A DNA stretch of 64,000 bases from Nilaparvata lugens (Eukaryota > Arthropoda > Insecta > Hemiptera > Delphacidae): positions 50,844,970-50,908,969 of the forward strand of contig NC_052505.1 of assembly GCF_014356525.2 (NCBI RefSeq). The letters are read 5' to 3'. Every line of letters begins with the position of its first letter. Position 1 is the stretch's first letter. The position numbers and the translations under genes were made by a program. The notes under the pieces were generated by a model. The model was not told where the DNA came from and ran no database searches. It worked only from the letters and a program-made list of their open reading frames with translations. Below, piece after piece: positions 11,136 through 22,084 of the stretch.

Positions 11136-13525
11136 TTGCTTCTTATTTCGGCTGTTATATCATATTAATACTCTCGTTAAATGAAATTATATGGAAGTCA
11201 ATTATATTGATAACAAGATCTTGTTAAAAACATGGAATTCTCTGTTATTAACTCTGTTAAACACAAAGTTATTAACTTTTGTTATGAGAAGTTTTTGACA
11301 ATTCAGTCAAATTAATAACTTTTTGTTAATGAGTCGTATTATTAACTCCGGTGTAAACGCAGCTTAAGTCTCATACTCTGTGATGCTAAACCATTTTACA
11401 GAACCTTCTTTGGTGATCTTACTGTGTTTGATGACATAGATAGAAGGGTCCAATGCTGATTTGGACTTTCAAATTTATTTTGATAACCCCTAGAAAGTCT
11501 ATGAATTTTCAGTTTTATAGTTTTTATATAAATAAACGTGAGGTCTGTATGTTCTAGAATTTATATCTACTTAATATTGATTTACTCCCTACTCCATTAT
11601 TGATCACTTTTCTTATTGATATAAAGAATAACATAAGAAAAGGCCATAAATCTAATAAATAGAATGCACTTGGTTCCTTTCACATAAATACACAATAAAA
11701 AATATCTTTTAAACTAAAAGGAACCAAGCGCCAATTCTCTCAATAACTTTTAAAATAATCACTCATTACCATAACATCAGTTGAATTTAACTAAAGAGAT
11801 TTATATCTTCCATTTTTAACAATAAAAGAATACTTTAAGCAATTAAGGAATTTAGACCCACGAAAAACTTTGACCCCCATTTCCTCAAAACTGTGCTGAT
11901 GTTGCTTGGTTCCTTTTAGTTTGAAGGCGTCCAATTGAGAACATAATAAAATTATTCAGATCTCAATTAAAACATTTTAAACTTCACTTATATAGAAAAA
12001 TTTCAAGAGGACTAAAATAATTCCACCCTAGCCAGCAGCCATCTTTTCTTGAGAAAAACGCCTGAAGGTTTCGGGTGAAGCATAGACACATCATCAATTG
12101 CCAACCTCACTAAATAAAGAATACAACTTTACTAATTACATTCATTATTCTCAATAAAGCTTTATTTTAAAACTGTTTTGAATTTATTTAGCCTTCATGT
12201 TGTTTAGAATTATTTGTTAATTTAGTTATAGAACTTCATTATTACTGTAGGTTATTCAACATTAGTGTATCTGATAAATTCCCGGTAAAATGTTGTGTCC
12301 GCATATCGATTACACCAATATTTCCTATCAAGTTTTATTGATATTTTGAATATCGAATTGAAGATTTGATTTTTATTGAGAAAAAAATGTAATATTACAC
12401 TGTATTGAATAACATGTTTCTTGCCAAAACAACAATCGAACTCTTTGTGAATTTTAGATATGACCTACACAGTAGATTTATATAATTCTATTTATTAAAT
12501 TCATGGAAATTAAAGTTTTTATTTATGTCAGCTCATGGTTAGTTGATGAAATTGATTATCAATCAAAAAATAAATAAAATGATTATAATTTTATCAGTAC
12601 AGAATTAGTTGAATACAGAATTGTCGTTGTAGGCTACTGAGTTCTTGGTCAACAATATTTTAATATTGGTTCTTTGATATTTTCGTTAATATTTTAATAT
12701 TTCAAATATATTAATATTTTAATATCCATTCTTTTTTTCCGAAGTTATTTTATTTGAATTAGAAATTATTTATCAGCTTCTATCAATTTATCGTTCGTAA
12801 CAATGAATTGTTCAAAACATGAATTTAATCAAATAAACTAGTAGTTTTGTGAACAGTAGACCTCGTACAGTCTAACCACAGCCTCCTCTAATACTGTCCA
12901 TCAGAGTGAATTATGTCATGTCCTGAAATGTCCTGTCATGTCGGCGAGATACCGGTGTGTAAACAACTAATGGCTGTTTGGTTTGTTGTATTGACAATAA
13001 TAATTGATATCAATTATAATATTAATAGCATTACAATGCTAATAATTTGTTGTAAACAACTATATGCTATCATCAAAAGTTTACCAATTTGAAAGCAGAG
13101 AAAAGTCGGGAGGAAATGATAAGCTACTTCGAGTTATCAATATTGCATGCCTTATTGCTTGCAATTAATAGTCCACATGACAGCTGACTTTTTGCCACGT
13201 TACATTGAGATATTAATTGCATGCGTCATTGCATGCAATTAATAATCCACTCGACATCTGATTTATGATGAATTCTAAAGTCAGATTTTTACGGTAATAT
13301 TGGCGTTCGAAGGAAACTCGTTTTCCTTTTGTATTATCCTTAAAATGCAAGATTTCAAAAAACCTTGAAACCTTGTGTATACATCGACGCGAAATTCTAA
13401 ATGGAACATACCTGTAAAATTTTATAAAATCTATTGCTGCGTTTCGCTGTAAATGCGGAACATATAAACATAAAGATAAATGCAAAACCGTCCTCTTGAA
13501 TCTTAGACCTCACTTCGCTCGGTCA
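11136..13525. other. Non-coding: right part of TIR element, Helitron body, extra insertion
   Basis: No gene seen. 11136-11932 is the right side of the TIR element. 11937-12841 aligns with Helitron copy 3 (19312-20120 and 22921-23150). About 12842-13530 is absent from copy 3, so it is probably an insertion; it starts with AGTAGTTTTGTGAACAGTAG, a sequence that recurs inverted near 38705-38730. Short repeats of TTGCATGCAATTAATA-like sequence occur around 13150-13250. Confidence 0.5.
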
Positions 13526-14990
13526 AAAAAGGTCCATACTTCTGTATTCATGTTCGCGAACGTGTTCGCATGTTTTACACTTGTGTTGAATAGCCAAAAT
13601 TGTAGACCAAACTGCACGGCGAATTGTAATCGAGGATTCTGATTGGCTGGAAAGTTCAGCGTTCGGAGTGCGGTACGGCGAACAGTTAAAACAGAGGCGA
13701 GCAGCAAAGCGAACGATTCGGAGTACGGTACGGCGAATTTTTAACAGCTGATTTTTAACATGAAACATATGCTCATGTTCGCTTAAAGACGCAATGTTCA
13801 GCGGAATGCACGGTTTGCTGCGCGGTTCGAGGCTCGGTTTGGCATGTTTGGCTCGGTTTGGACGCAGCTTTAGATGTTACAGCACATTTATACAGAACAC
13901 ACGCCAAAGCAACATAATAATCTATATTATAATAAAGGAAAGAACGTACAAGGAATACACATACGAAATAGTAAAAATATGTTTGACTCATAATCACGTC
14001 TTAATTACAGGACTGATAAACTTGAAATTTTGCGTATAGATTCTTAATTAACTGAGGATGGTTGTACCGGTAGGCCTATTTACGATTCTTCAAGATTTGA
14101 TTACATTAAGTTTTTAGATTGTTAAGTTTTCAATTTGTCATGCTTCCAGTTGTTGTATGGAAACAGCTGAACATTTCTTTTGCAAAGGAAATCAGAAAAT
14201 ACGTATGATTGGGAATCCTATTCGAATAATAACAGGTTTCCCGTCGCACCCAAATTTTGTCCGCCATTTTGGATCGCTATTTTCAATGCAACTTCATTTT
14301 TTGAAATTGGTCATATTATGATACATGATTTCGATACAGGATTTCAAGAGAAAATATGGTGAAAACCGCACATCGATATCTCAAACCTTTCAAAAGTTAT
14401 TCTCATTCAAAGATATTGATATATCATCCATCTATCTATAATCTTCTATACGGTACCTACACGTATACACGTGTAAAGGATAGGAAAATTATGTTTGACG
14501 CATCATCACGTCTAAACTACTGGACTGATTCACTTGAAATGTTGCATATACATTCTTAACTAACCGAGGATTCTCATGATTGGCCTATTTTCAGTTCTTC
14601 TAGATTTCATTACGTCAAGTTTTCAGTTTGTCAAGTTTTAAAATAGACCCTTGCGGAGTACGGGTTACCTGCTAGTCATCAAATAAAATAGTAAAAACTT
14701 TTAATTATTTAAAAGTTTAGCAATTTAATAATAAAAATAAGAAGCAAGATAACATACAGATCGAATATATAATAAGATAGCAAAATTATTTTAGATACAT
14801 TCCAATCAATGCTGTCAAATAACATCCTGAACACTTCACGCTAGAGTCCGCTGCTTTTGTTATTATTAGTTGAAATTCATTCATTTCCCCTATCTAAGAG
14901 AAAATTACATTCTTGGCGGAAAATTTGCAGTTATAGTAGTCTCAAGATTGTTTGACAGCATACTAATTTGAGTTAAGTTTTATCTACAAC

Positions 14991-15150
14991 TAGCAGGTAA
15001 CCCGGCAAGGGTCTAATACTAAAAACTTGATAAATGAAATCTTGTAGAATTTAAAATGGGCCTATAACCATTCTGGATAAATTAAGTATATAGTATAGTA
15101 AATTAAGTATTAAGTATATATATATATATATTGTAGATTAACTATATATA

Positions 15151-15197
<47 letters not shown>

Positions 15198-15262
15198 GAA
15201 TTTCAAGTTAATCAGTTCAGTAGTTTAGACGTGATGATGCGTCATTCGTGAATTTCTTATCA
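14991..15262 (-). mobile_element. Helitron 3'-end fragment, inverted
   Basis: Starts CTAGCAGGTAACCCGGC on the plus strand, the reverse complement of the Helitron 3' end seen at 14640-14675. It runs rightward through an expanded TA tract to the segment matching GACGCATCATCACGTC. It is a truncated copy in inverted orientation, ending about 190 bp before the first Mctp exon in the window. Confidence 0.7.
15112..15194. repeat. (TA)n microsatellite
   Basis: Interrupted TA dinucleotide tract within the inverted Helitron fragment. Confidence 0.9.
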
Positions 15263-15453
15263 CATATGTGCATAAGCCAACTCTTTACTTTATTATACAG
15301 TATTTACAAACTCATAAATCTGTTCTAAAATCTACTTATTCAATTCACATCAATAGGCTTATGTTTAACAAAAGATTAACGCTCACCGTAAATTGTTTTA
15401 TGACTAGTTGATGAATTCGGCTGTACTGATGTAAGTAATGTGAATTGTTGCAG

Positions 15454-15583
15454 GAGTTGTTTTGAATGGGAATCGACGATGCAGAGCATAGTGTCGCTGG
15501 TGCTATTCATAGTGCTCTGCTACTACTTCGAGCCCTACATGATTCCTCTGGGCATGCTGCTTGTCTTCCTCAAGTGCTACATT
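15454..15583 (+). CDS. Mctp: Mctp, coding exon a (first membrane region)
   Basis: Internal exon of a multiple C2 and transmembrane domain protein, an endoplasmic-reticulum-anchored calcium-sensing protein family. The acceptor is TGTTGCAG|G and the donor is ATT|GTCAGT. The first base completes a codon from the missing upstream exon; then 43 codons read SCFEWESTMQSIVSLVLF and on through YYFEPYMIPLGMLLVFLK to CYI. This is the first of the two hydrophobic regions in the MCTP C terminus, with the family's FEPYMIPL motif. The exon ends at a codon boundary, matching the next exon. C2-domain exons are not in the window. The family assignment is from recognising the conserved C terminus. Confidence 0.85.
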
Positions 15584-15952
15584 GTCAGTAAACTACACTG
15601 CATCGCTTGTAGCAAGACTTTGATAAATGTAACAAACACTTTACTGCTTCCAGTTTTTGTTGTTTTATTTACAATTTTTCTTTCATATGACATTTTTCTA
15701 TTTAGTTTGCTCATTTCTCCATTCTCTTATTCAACAGCCGTTTTCGATGCATGTGTGTAGCTGTTGAGTGCTCTTGCATGTATTAGCTGTTACAGAAGAC
15801 TGCATTCGCCTTTCGAGTAGGTCCGGCGAAACGTACCGTTAGTGGCTGACATATAAGTATATGATCTCCATATACAGAAATTTTTACTACTATTTATCTG
15901 TTGAATCATAATTATATTTGGTTCACTATTCAACGCTAAACAATTCGAAGTC

Positions 15953-16110
15953 AAATCAAATGAAATTTATTCATCAAAAACAATTACATTACAAATTAGA
16001 CTACTATAACAATTAAAACAATAATGAAGTTTTATGCATTGAATGATTTATCATAGGCAAAGATAATTCAATGAATAAATATACACCCCACTATAAATTA
16101 TATGTGTTGG
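15953..16110 (-). repeat. LINE 3'-end fragment
   Basis: Plus-strand TCAAATCAAATGAAATTTA and the following A-rich non-coding sequence resemble the 3' tail of LINE B read in reverse. It probably marks a heavily 5'-truncated LINE insertion in the Mctp intron. No coding sequence is present. Confidence 0.45.
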
Positions 16111-16119
16111 GGTATAAGC

Positions 16120-16155
16120 AATACCTACTATTACTCAATAGTAATAGTAGGTATT
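16120..16155. repeat. Perfect 16-bp inverted repeat
   Basis: Arms AATACCTACTATTACT and its exact complement, separated by 4 bases (CAAT). Can form a hairpin. Function unknown. Confidence 0.85.
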
Positions 16156-17153
16156 GGTATAAGTAATTAGTTGCTTGTTGCGTGTTATAATTACTATTTA
16201 CAAACTTCATTCACTGATATGGGATTGAAGCTTTTTATAATAAAATTAGTAAAAATTCATAATACAAACAAAATGATGAAATTAGTGATAGAAGTATATG
16301 AGCAACTTGTTGCTAATTTGATTAAAGTGAAACTATTCTCCTAATCTCAGAGTGTCTTATAATACTATGGGATAATTTCTAAGTTTTGTTACATTTTCAA
16401 AAAATTTAAAATTTTCCAAACATAGTTTTAGAACCGCTTAGAAGTAAAGATATGGTCCATACAGAGTGTTCCACCAAGGTTGTAACAGCCGCTGACCATA
16501 GATTATTCACAACATTTCTGACAAAAAATGTTCAGTAAACTTTTTTCCTATCGACTTTAGTTCTCGAGATTTATATAGATTTCTCGATATTCTCAGAATA
16601 TGCCCACTTCCGGTCATTAAATACTTAAAAACTCGAAAACTACTGGTCGAATTTCAATGTCAAGGGTATTATTGAAAAAAGAAAAACATTTCAAACAAGA
16701 TTAATGTAAGTTTATGTGTTGTTAGAAATTTTGTAGTTTTTAATTAGGGCTTAATCTTGAAAAATGCTATTCTTCAAATTCAAAGTCAAATTTCAAACCT
16801 ATTTTTCTCGATTTTTCTCCGGGTAATTATAGCAGTAGTTTCAATATTTCAAAAACTTCACCATTTCATGAGCTTTTGAATGAGTATAAATTAAAAAAGG
16901 TAAGTTCCATGATAAAGTGTTAAAAACTGCTAAAATCCGGAATGAACACCTTCAAATTGAGGAAATTCACAAGTTCACAATGAATCAAGTGGTGATCCTA
17001 AAGGGGTGAAATCACCTGATTTATCTGTGACAATATTCACAATAGATCACAGATAAAAGTACGTTCACAAGAACTGGTGCTGTAAATTTCCACAATACAC
17101 ATACATGGACCTTTAATTTTCATTTTCCCTGCAAGAATAAATGGTGAAGTTTA

Positions 17154-17570
17154 TATGGACTTTCTGGTCAATGAGCTTCACGAATTAATGGATGACATGC
17201 CTCTCAATTTGAGGCATGATATGTGGCTCCAGTTGAATGGCTGCCTCCCTCATTCCCTTTTTATGCTAGAAAAGTCCGTGGGTGGCTTGATAACAATTAT
17301 GCTGGGCGGTGGATTGACCGAGGTGGACCCATAATTTGGCCACCACGCTCACCTGATCTCACTCCAATAGACTTCTACTTTTGGGGGTTTGTGAAAAGTA
17401 AAGTTTACAGAGAACCTGTAGAGACCAGGGAGGAACTGATTCTCAGAATTCGATTGACGTTCAAAGTGATGAAGACACGGCCCAACGAATTGAGAAGGGC
17501 AACTCGAAGCTTGATGAAACGCAGCAGAAGTTGCATAAACAGAAATGGAGGCTATTTTGAATTCCTGTGA
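17154..17570 (+). pseudogene. Mariner-like transposase C-terminal fragment, copy 1
   Basis: Reads MDFLVNELHELMDDMPLN, then after a frameshift near 17235 VRGWLDNNYAGRWIDRGGP, WPPRSPDLTPIDFYFWGF and VKSKVYREPVETREEL, to a stop at 17568-17570. The PPRSPDLTPIDFYFWG phrase is the hallmark of the last catalytic region of mariner-type DD(D/E) transposases. The N-terminal DNA-binding half and first catalytic Asp are absent. The preceding DGCPxHy-type motif is altered (NGCLPHS). Inactive. Confidence 0.8.
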
Positions 17571-17714
17571 GCAGTGAGAATGATATGTGACTTGATTACC
17601 ATCTGAATGATTGCCGTCACTATTTTTAATTCTGTCATTCATCTACTTCGAATTATTATTCTATGAATAAATTTAGTTGGATCTTGTACAATTGTATGTT
17701 TAAAATTCTGAAAT

Positions 17715-18135
17715 GACTTTCTGGTCAATGAGCTTCACGAATTGATGGAAGACGTGCCTCTCAATTTGAGGCAGAATATGTGGCTCCAGTTGGATGGCTG
17801 CCTCCCTCATTATCATTATGCTAGAAACGTCTGTGGGTGGCTTGATAGCAATTATGCTGGCCGGTGGATTGGCTGAGGTGGACCCGTAAGTTGGCTACCA
17901 CGCTCGCCAGATCTTACTCCAATAGACTTCTACTTTTCGGGGGTTGTGAAAAGTGAAGTTTACAGAGAACCTGCATGTAGAGATCAGGGAGGAACTGATT
18001 CTAGGAATTCGATTGACGTTTAAAGAAGACATGGCCCAACTGCATATCAACGGGCAACTCAAAGCTTCATGAACGGCAGCAGAAGTTGCATAAACAGAAA
18101 AATATTAACGCTATTTTGAATTCCTGTAAGCAGTG
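17715..18135 (+). pseudogene. Mariner-like transposase C-terminal fragment, copy 2
   Basis: A second, more decayed copy of 17154-17570 directly downstream in the same orientation. It begins with the same FLVNELHEL region and carries a better preserved QLDGCLPHYHY region. It then has several small indels and stops through the SPDLTPIDFYF region. The two copies are a tandem duplication of about 0.55 kb. Confidence 0.7.
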
Positions 18136-21100
18136 AGCATGATAATGTAACTTGATTTGAATTATTATTCTATGAATGAATTTTGTTGGATCTTGTGAAA
18201 GTGTATGAAATCCTATAATCTATATATTAAGAGAGAGTAGGGTTGTGTTTGTTTGTGTGTTCGTTTGTTCGCATCAAAACATGTCAACTTGTGGATTGCA
18301 TACCGGAAAAACAGAAATGATTTAGATCTCCAAATTTTGCACATAGATTCTAAAAATATCAATCTCGTGTACCTCGAAGTCCAAATTTCAATTTTCCTTC
18401 TAGATTTTTCATAATTAAGAAAATTAATTTAATTTGTTCAAATATTATGGGACATACAATTTCATAAGGCGATTTCACATTCAAATCATATGATAAAAAA
18501 ACAGCTGTTCTATTATTGCTTTCTACCTGATTCAACTTAACCTCAATAATATTGTTTTGATAATTGTATTGATAAATATTTTTAATAATAATTTTGTTAT
18601 TATTAAGATTAAAATAGTATTGTGTTGATGATTATATTTTTATTTTCACAAACTCTTTATAATAATATGGTGAATGTGAAACTGCTGCATCAGAGAAATA
18701 ATCTCAAAAACATCTGTTTAGAAAAAACATAGTTCTGAAACTTCGTTTTTCTGATGCAATGTATAGGTCTACACGTGGCATGGATTTTTAATTTTTCAGC
18801 TAGAACAGCTTTTTGAGACAAAGTGCTAAATAAACGTCTACAGTTTTATTAATGCTGTATCGGCAATATGAATACGCATGCAGTTAATATGTCTTTGAAT
18901 AAAGGTGTTGATATTTTTACATATATGAATTATTCTCTTCCATTCTCATTTGATTACAATTCCAAAATTATTCGAGCCCTGATAGAATGTGCCGTGCTAC
19001 CAATTTCTCCTAAATAGGTTGGATAGCATTTCTCACCTATTAACCTAAAGAAAGTTATCGGCTCCAAAATGGTAGATTCTTGATAAATTATGAATGGATC
19101 TATTGCTTATGAATAAGAAATCCAGTTTTCAGAGCAAATCAACTTATAATCTTCATAAGAATTTTGGCAATATACAACACAAATCCACAAAACAATACCT
19201 TACACACTTAAACATCTAGCATCATTACAAGCTAAAAATACTTATCCCTTTATATAGTTGAAAACAATGGCTATAGGCTTGTAGACACACAAATCAAATT
19301 ATACAAACTTAGAACACCATAAAACTGTTCAAATCTCAAATTAAAACATTATAAATTCAATTAAACAGAAAAATATTCAGAGAGCACAAAATTAGAATAC
19401 CATAGCCAGTCATCATTTTTTAGAGAGAAGCTAACAAGTACAGAGCAAAGCCACACCTCAAACCATTGACGACGTTATGAACACGTCATCGATATTAAAT
19501 TCCAAAAAATTATAAATTACAAGTTTAGAATTTACATTTTACATTTGTTCTCAATAAAACTTTATTTCGAAACTGTTATTTTAAATTTATATATCCTCTA
19601 TATTTATAATGATCTGTTAATTCTGTTGACTCTGTTTCGGTGATACCATGGAATGTGCAACACAATTATTTATGATAGATTCTCAGTTAAAAGTTGTCCA
19701 CATATCGATTACTCTGATATTTACTATCAAGTTTTATAGATCTCGAATTGAAAATTCGATTTTAATCGAGAAAAAATGTAATATTACAAATGATTGATGA
19801 GTGTACAGTCAGTCGAAAATTTTAATATTGAAATGAGGGGTATTTTGGCAAGCTGAACAAAAAAAGGTCCTATGTACCTTTTCGATATTTCTTCAAATGA
19901 AGAATGAGTTTTGTGGGTTGTCAAAACTCCCCCTAAAAAGAAAACTATTTATCCTATCATTTAGTAAAATAACAATGATTTCTGCATTGAATAACATGTT
20001 TGCCAACAACAATCAAACTCTTTGTGAACTTAGATATGACCTACACTGTAGATTTTTTATACAATTCTATTAATCGAATACATGAGAATTGAAGTATTCA
20101 TTTCAGTCAGTTTATGGTTATAGTTTCTGTAGAATAAGTTGAGACTTGGCCCTCCTTCCCAAGAAATTACAGGGTTGCCAATTCGTGTAAAATTGCAACT
20201 TTCTCAAATTTCCAATTCAACGTCAGAATTGGATGTAGAATATCATTCCCGATATCCTAGTAGTGCTAGAAAAGTTTAAGGATAGAAGGATCAAATGGAA
20301 ATTTAACTTTTATGATAAAATTGGAAACATCGCGAAAAATTTGTTCTTTTTTTGAATATCACTTCTCTCAGAATCATAGTGCGTCGTAATGTGTAATAAT
20401 TTTATATCAAATTAACGGGGAAAATGTGTCCTTTCTATTGGTGTCTGGATAATTTTTATCCGACATATAGTTATTTTTCAATTAATGTTTATGTTCGTCA
20501 ATGTCGAGACATTTCGAGCATAAAACATGAAATTTTCGACATTCTAGAAACTTTTTTGTTTCAAAAGATAAGTGGGTGGTGAAAGCGAGAAAGTTTCACA
20601 GAAATAATTGAAATTATTTTGCCAATTGTCAATCGTACTCGAAACAACGTATTTTGGCCTCTCAGGAGTTTCAAAGTCAAGGACAGCGGCTGAATGGTGT
20701 GCCTCCATAGGCTATGAATAGCTGGGATCAACAAAAACAAAAAAATCTGGTGTGGCGCACTCACACAACTTTTCTTGCCGTTATGAAAATTTATCACCTT
20801 ACGCTACTAGTGTTCACGCGTGCATCTCAAGTCTACTATTCAAAGATCCAAGCCAGCTGGTGATAGGACAATAACGCTGGAGACACACGAAGTCTGCTAT
20901 CTCTTCATAGTGAATGATTTAATAGAATCTACAGTTGCCAACAGTTTGCAATTAAAATAATAACATTTTCTCAAATTTCGAACTTATTTTAAATTTTAGG
21001 TGAAAATGTTACTGAACTTTAATTGTAGAGATTTTCATGCTTGATCTTTTCTACTTGGAATTTTTTGTTTAAATTGTATCTGATTCCTGATAATTGGGAA

Positions 21101-21342
21101 TCTAAAATCAATCTTTGCATAGATGGGGTGAAGCTCCTGGAATTTTTACAGATATGGGACTTGAGGCAGCTGAACCAGATTGTAATCATGAGAAATCCAA
21201 CGTTAATCTACATTATAATAATCATCATTAAATTAGATTAATTTATAGTAATCTGTCTTTCGATCAGGCTATTCCAAAGCAGAACTCACAACCCTGTAAT
21301 TATCATTTTAACATACATCTTCTTTCAATTCTTAAATCATTA

Positions 21343-21805
21343 TTAAATTGTAATTTGTACATGTCTGGTATTGTTAAACCAGAGCACGTTATACCGATCA
21401 TCACTATTCACTTGTAAATTATTATTTACTATCTGCTTATTTTGAAAATTGTCAATATATTGAAATAACTGAGCATATCTTCCAGTTCGTTTCTCTTCTG
21501 AAAACCTTGATATCGTCTTTGACACGTTACCATTGGTATTGTGGTAGACCTCAGGATGGTCAGTGCAACAAGTCGGGAAATTAATTGAGTGGAAGGCCTT
21601 ATCGTAGAAAGCCTTTTTCTCTTCAGGAGTCATCTTTTTCCATAAGCTGTCTCCTTTTTTAGCGATTTGCGTCACTTTTTCGTTTTTCATTTGCGGATTT
21701 TGACTCAAGCCGCGCAAAAAGTTGAAAAACGGATTTGTTGTAACATTGCTTTTGCCTTTGGGTCTGGGTTTCTGAGGCTGTGAAGATTTGGACTCAAAGC
21801 TTATC
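21343..21805 (-). pseudogene. HMG-box-like reading frame captured inside R1
   Basis: An open minus-strand frame of about 154 codons with no ATG; the frame opens in R1 sequence. After a basic N terminus (QPQKPRPKGKS) it reads NPFFNFLRGLSQNPQ, KVTQIAKKGDSLWKKMTPEE and KKAFYDKA. This matches the pattern of MST-HMG-box domains found in insect protamine-like sperm chromatin proteins (family knowledge, not searched). The C-terminal part is polar and Asn-rich and not recognised. It is intronless with no poly-A tail, so retrocopy is not proven; capture of a single exon is equally possible. Whether it is expressed is unknown. Confidence 0.55.
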
Positions 21806-22036
21806 AATGACTATTTTAAGTATAAATTTGATCGAAATCGTTTGAGCCGTTTTCGAGAATATCGCGAAAAACCCTGTTTTTGAAAACATTTTCGCCATTT
21901 TATCCGCCATCTTGAATTGCATTAGATCGAAATTGTTCGAGTCGGATCCTTATATTGTAAGGACCTTAAGTTCCAAATTTCAAGTCATTCTGTTAATTGG
22001 GAGAGATGAGATCGTGTACACAGACGCACATACACT

Positions 22037-22038
<2 letters not shown>

Positions 22039-22082
<44 letters not shown>
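22039..22082. repeat. (CA)n microsatellite inside R1
   Basis: CA dinucleotide tract, the reverse complement of the GT tract of other R1 copies. Confidence 0.95.

Positions 22083-22084
<2 letters not shown>

Larger units (their letters stand above)
9191..11932. mobile_element. TIR element with repeated GGAACCAA motif, AATT target duplication
   Basis: Terminal inverted repeats of about 30 bp begin GGACGCCTTYAAAC and continue to AAAGGAACCAAGC. AATT flanks both sides (9187-9190 and 11933-11936). The paralogous Helitron at about 19307-19312 reads straight through without it, an empty site. The motif GGAACCAA occurs seven times near the two ends: 9210, 9381, 9444, 9506 and 11720 on +, and 11670 and 11906 on -. 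No transposase frame was found. The middle is occupied by R1 repeats (9759-11135). The superfamily is not assigned. Confidence 0.75.
8249..14675 (+). mobile_element. Helitron copy 2 (5' end lost), carrying nested insertions
   Basis: Paralogous to 18600-24291. The 3' terminus is clear: a degenerate hairpin of the CCC..GCGnAGnAC..GGG type, then TTACCTG and CTAG at 14672-14675, followed by T. This fits Helitron 3' ends (hairpin plus CTRR, insertion between A and T). The 5' end is replaced by LINE A. There is no Rep/helicase coding, so it is non-autonomous. Alignment with copy 3 shows two large insertions present only here, at 9191-11932 and about 12842-13530. Confidence 0.75.

Noticed and set aside
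15112..15194. TA tract as a promoter element
   Set aside because: It is a microsatellite expansion inside a truncated Helitron; nothing indicates transcription start.
15440..15760. Treating the whole 106-codon plus-strand frame as one protein
   Set aside because: MCTP similarity begins at the acceptor (15454) and stops at the GTCAGT donor; residues after CYI are intronic.
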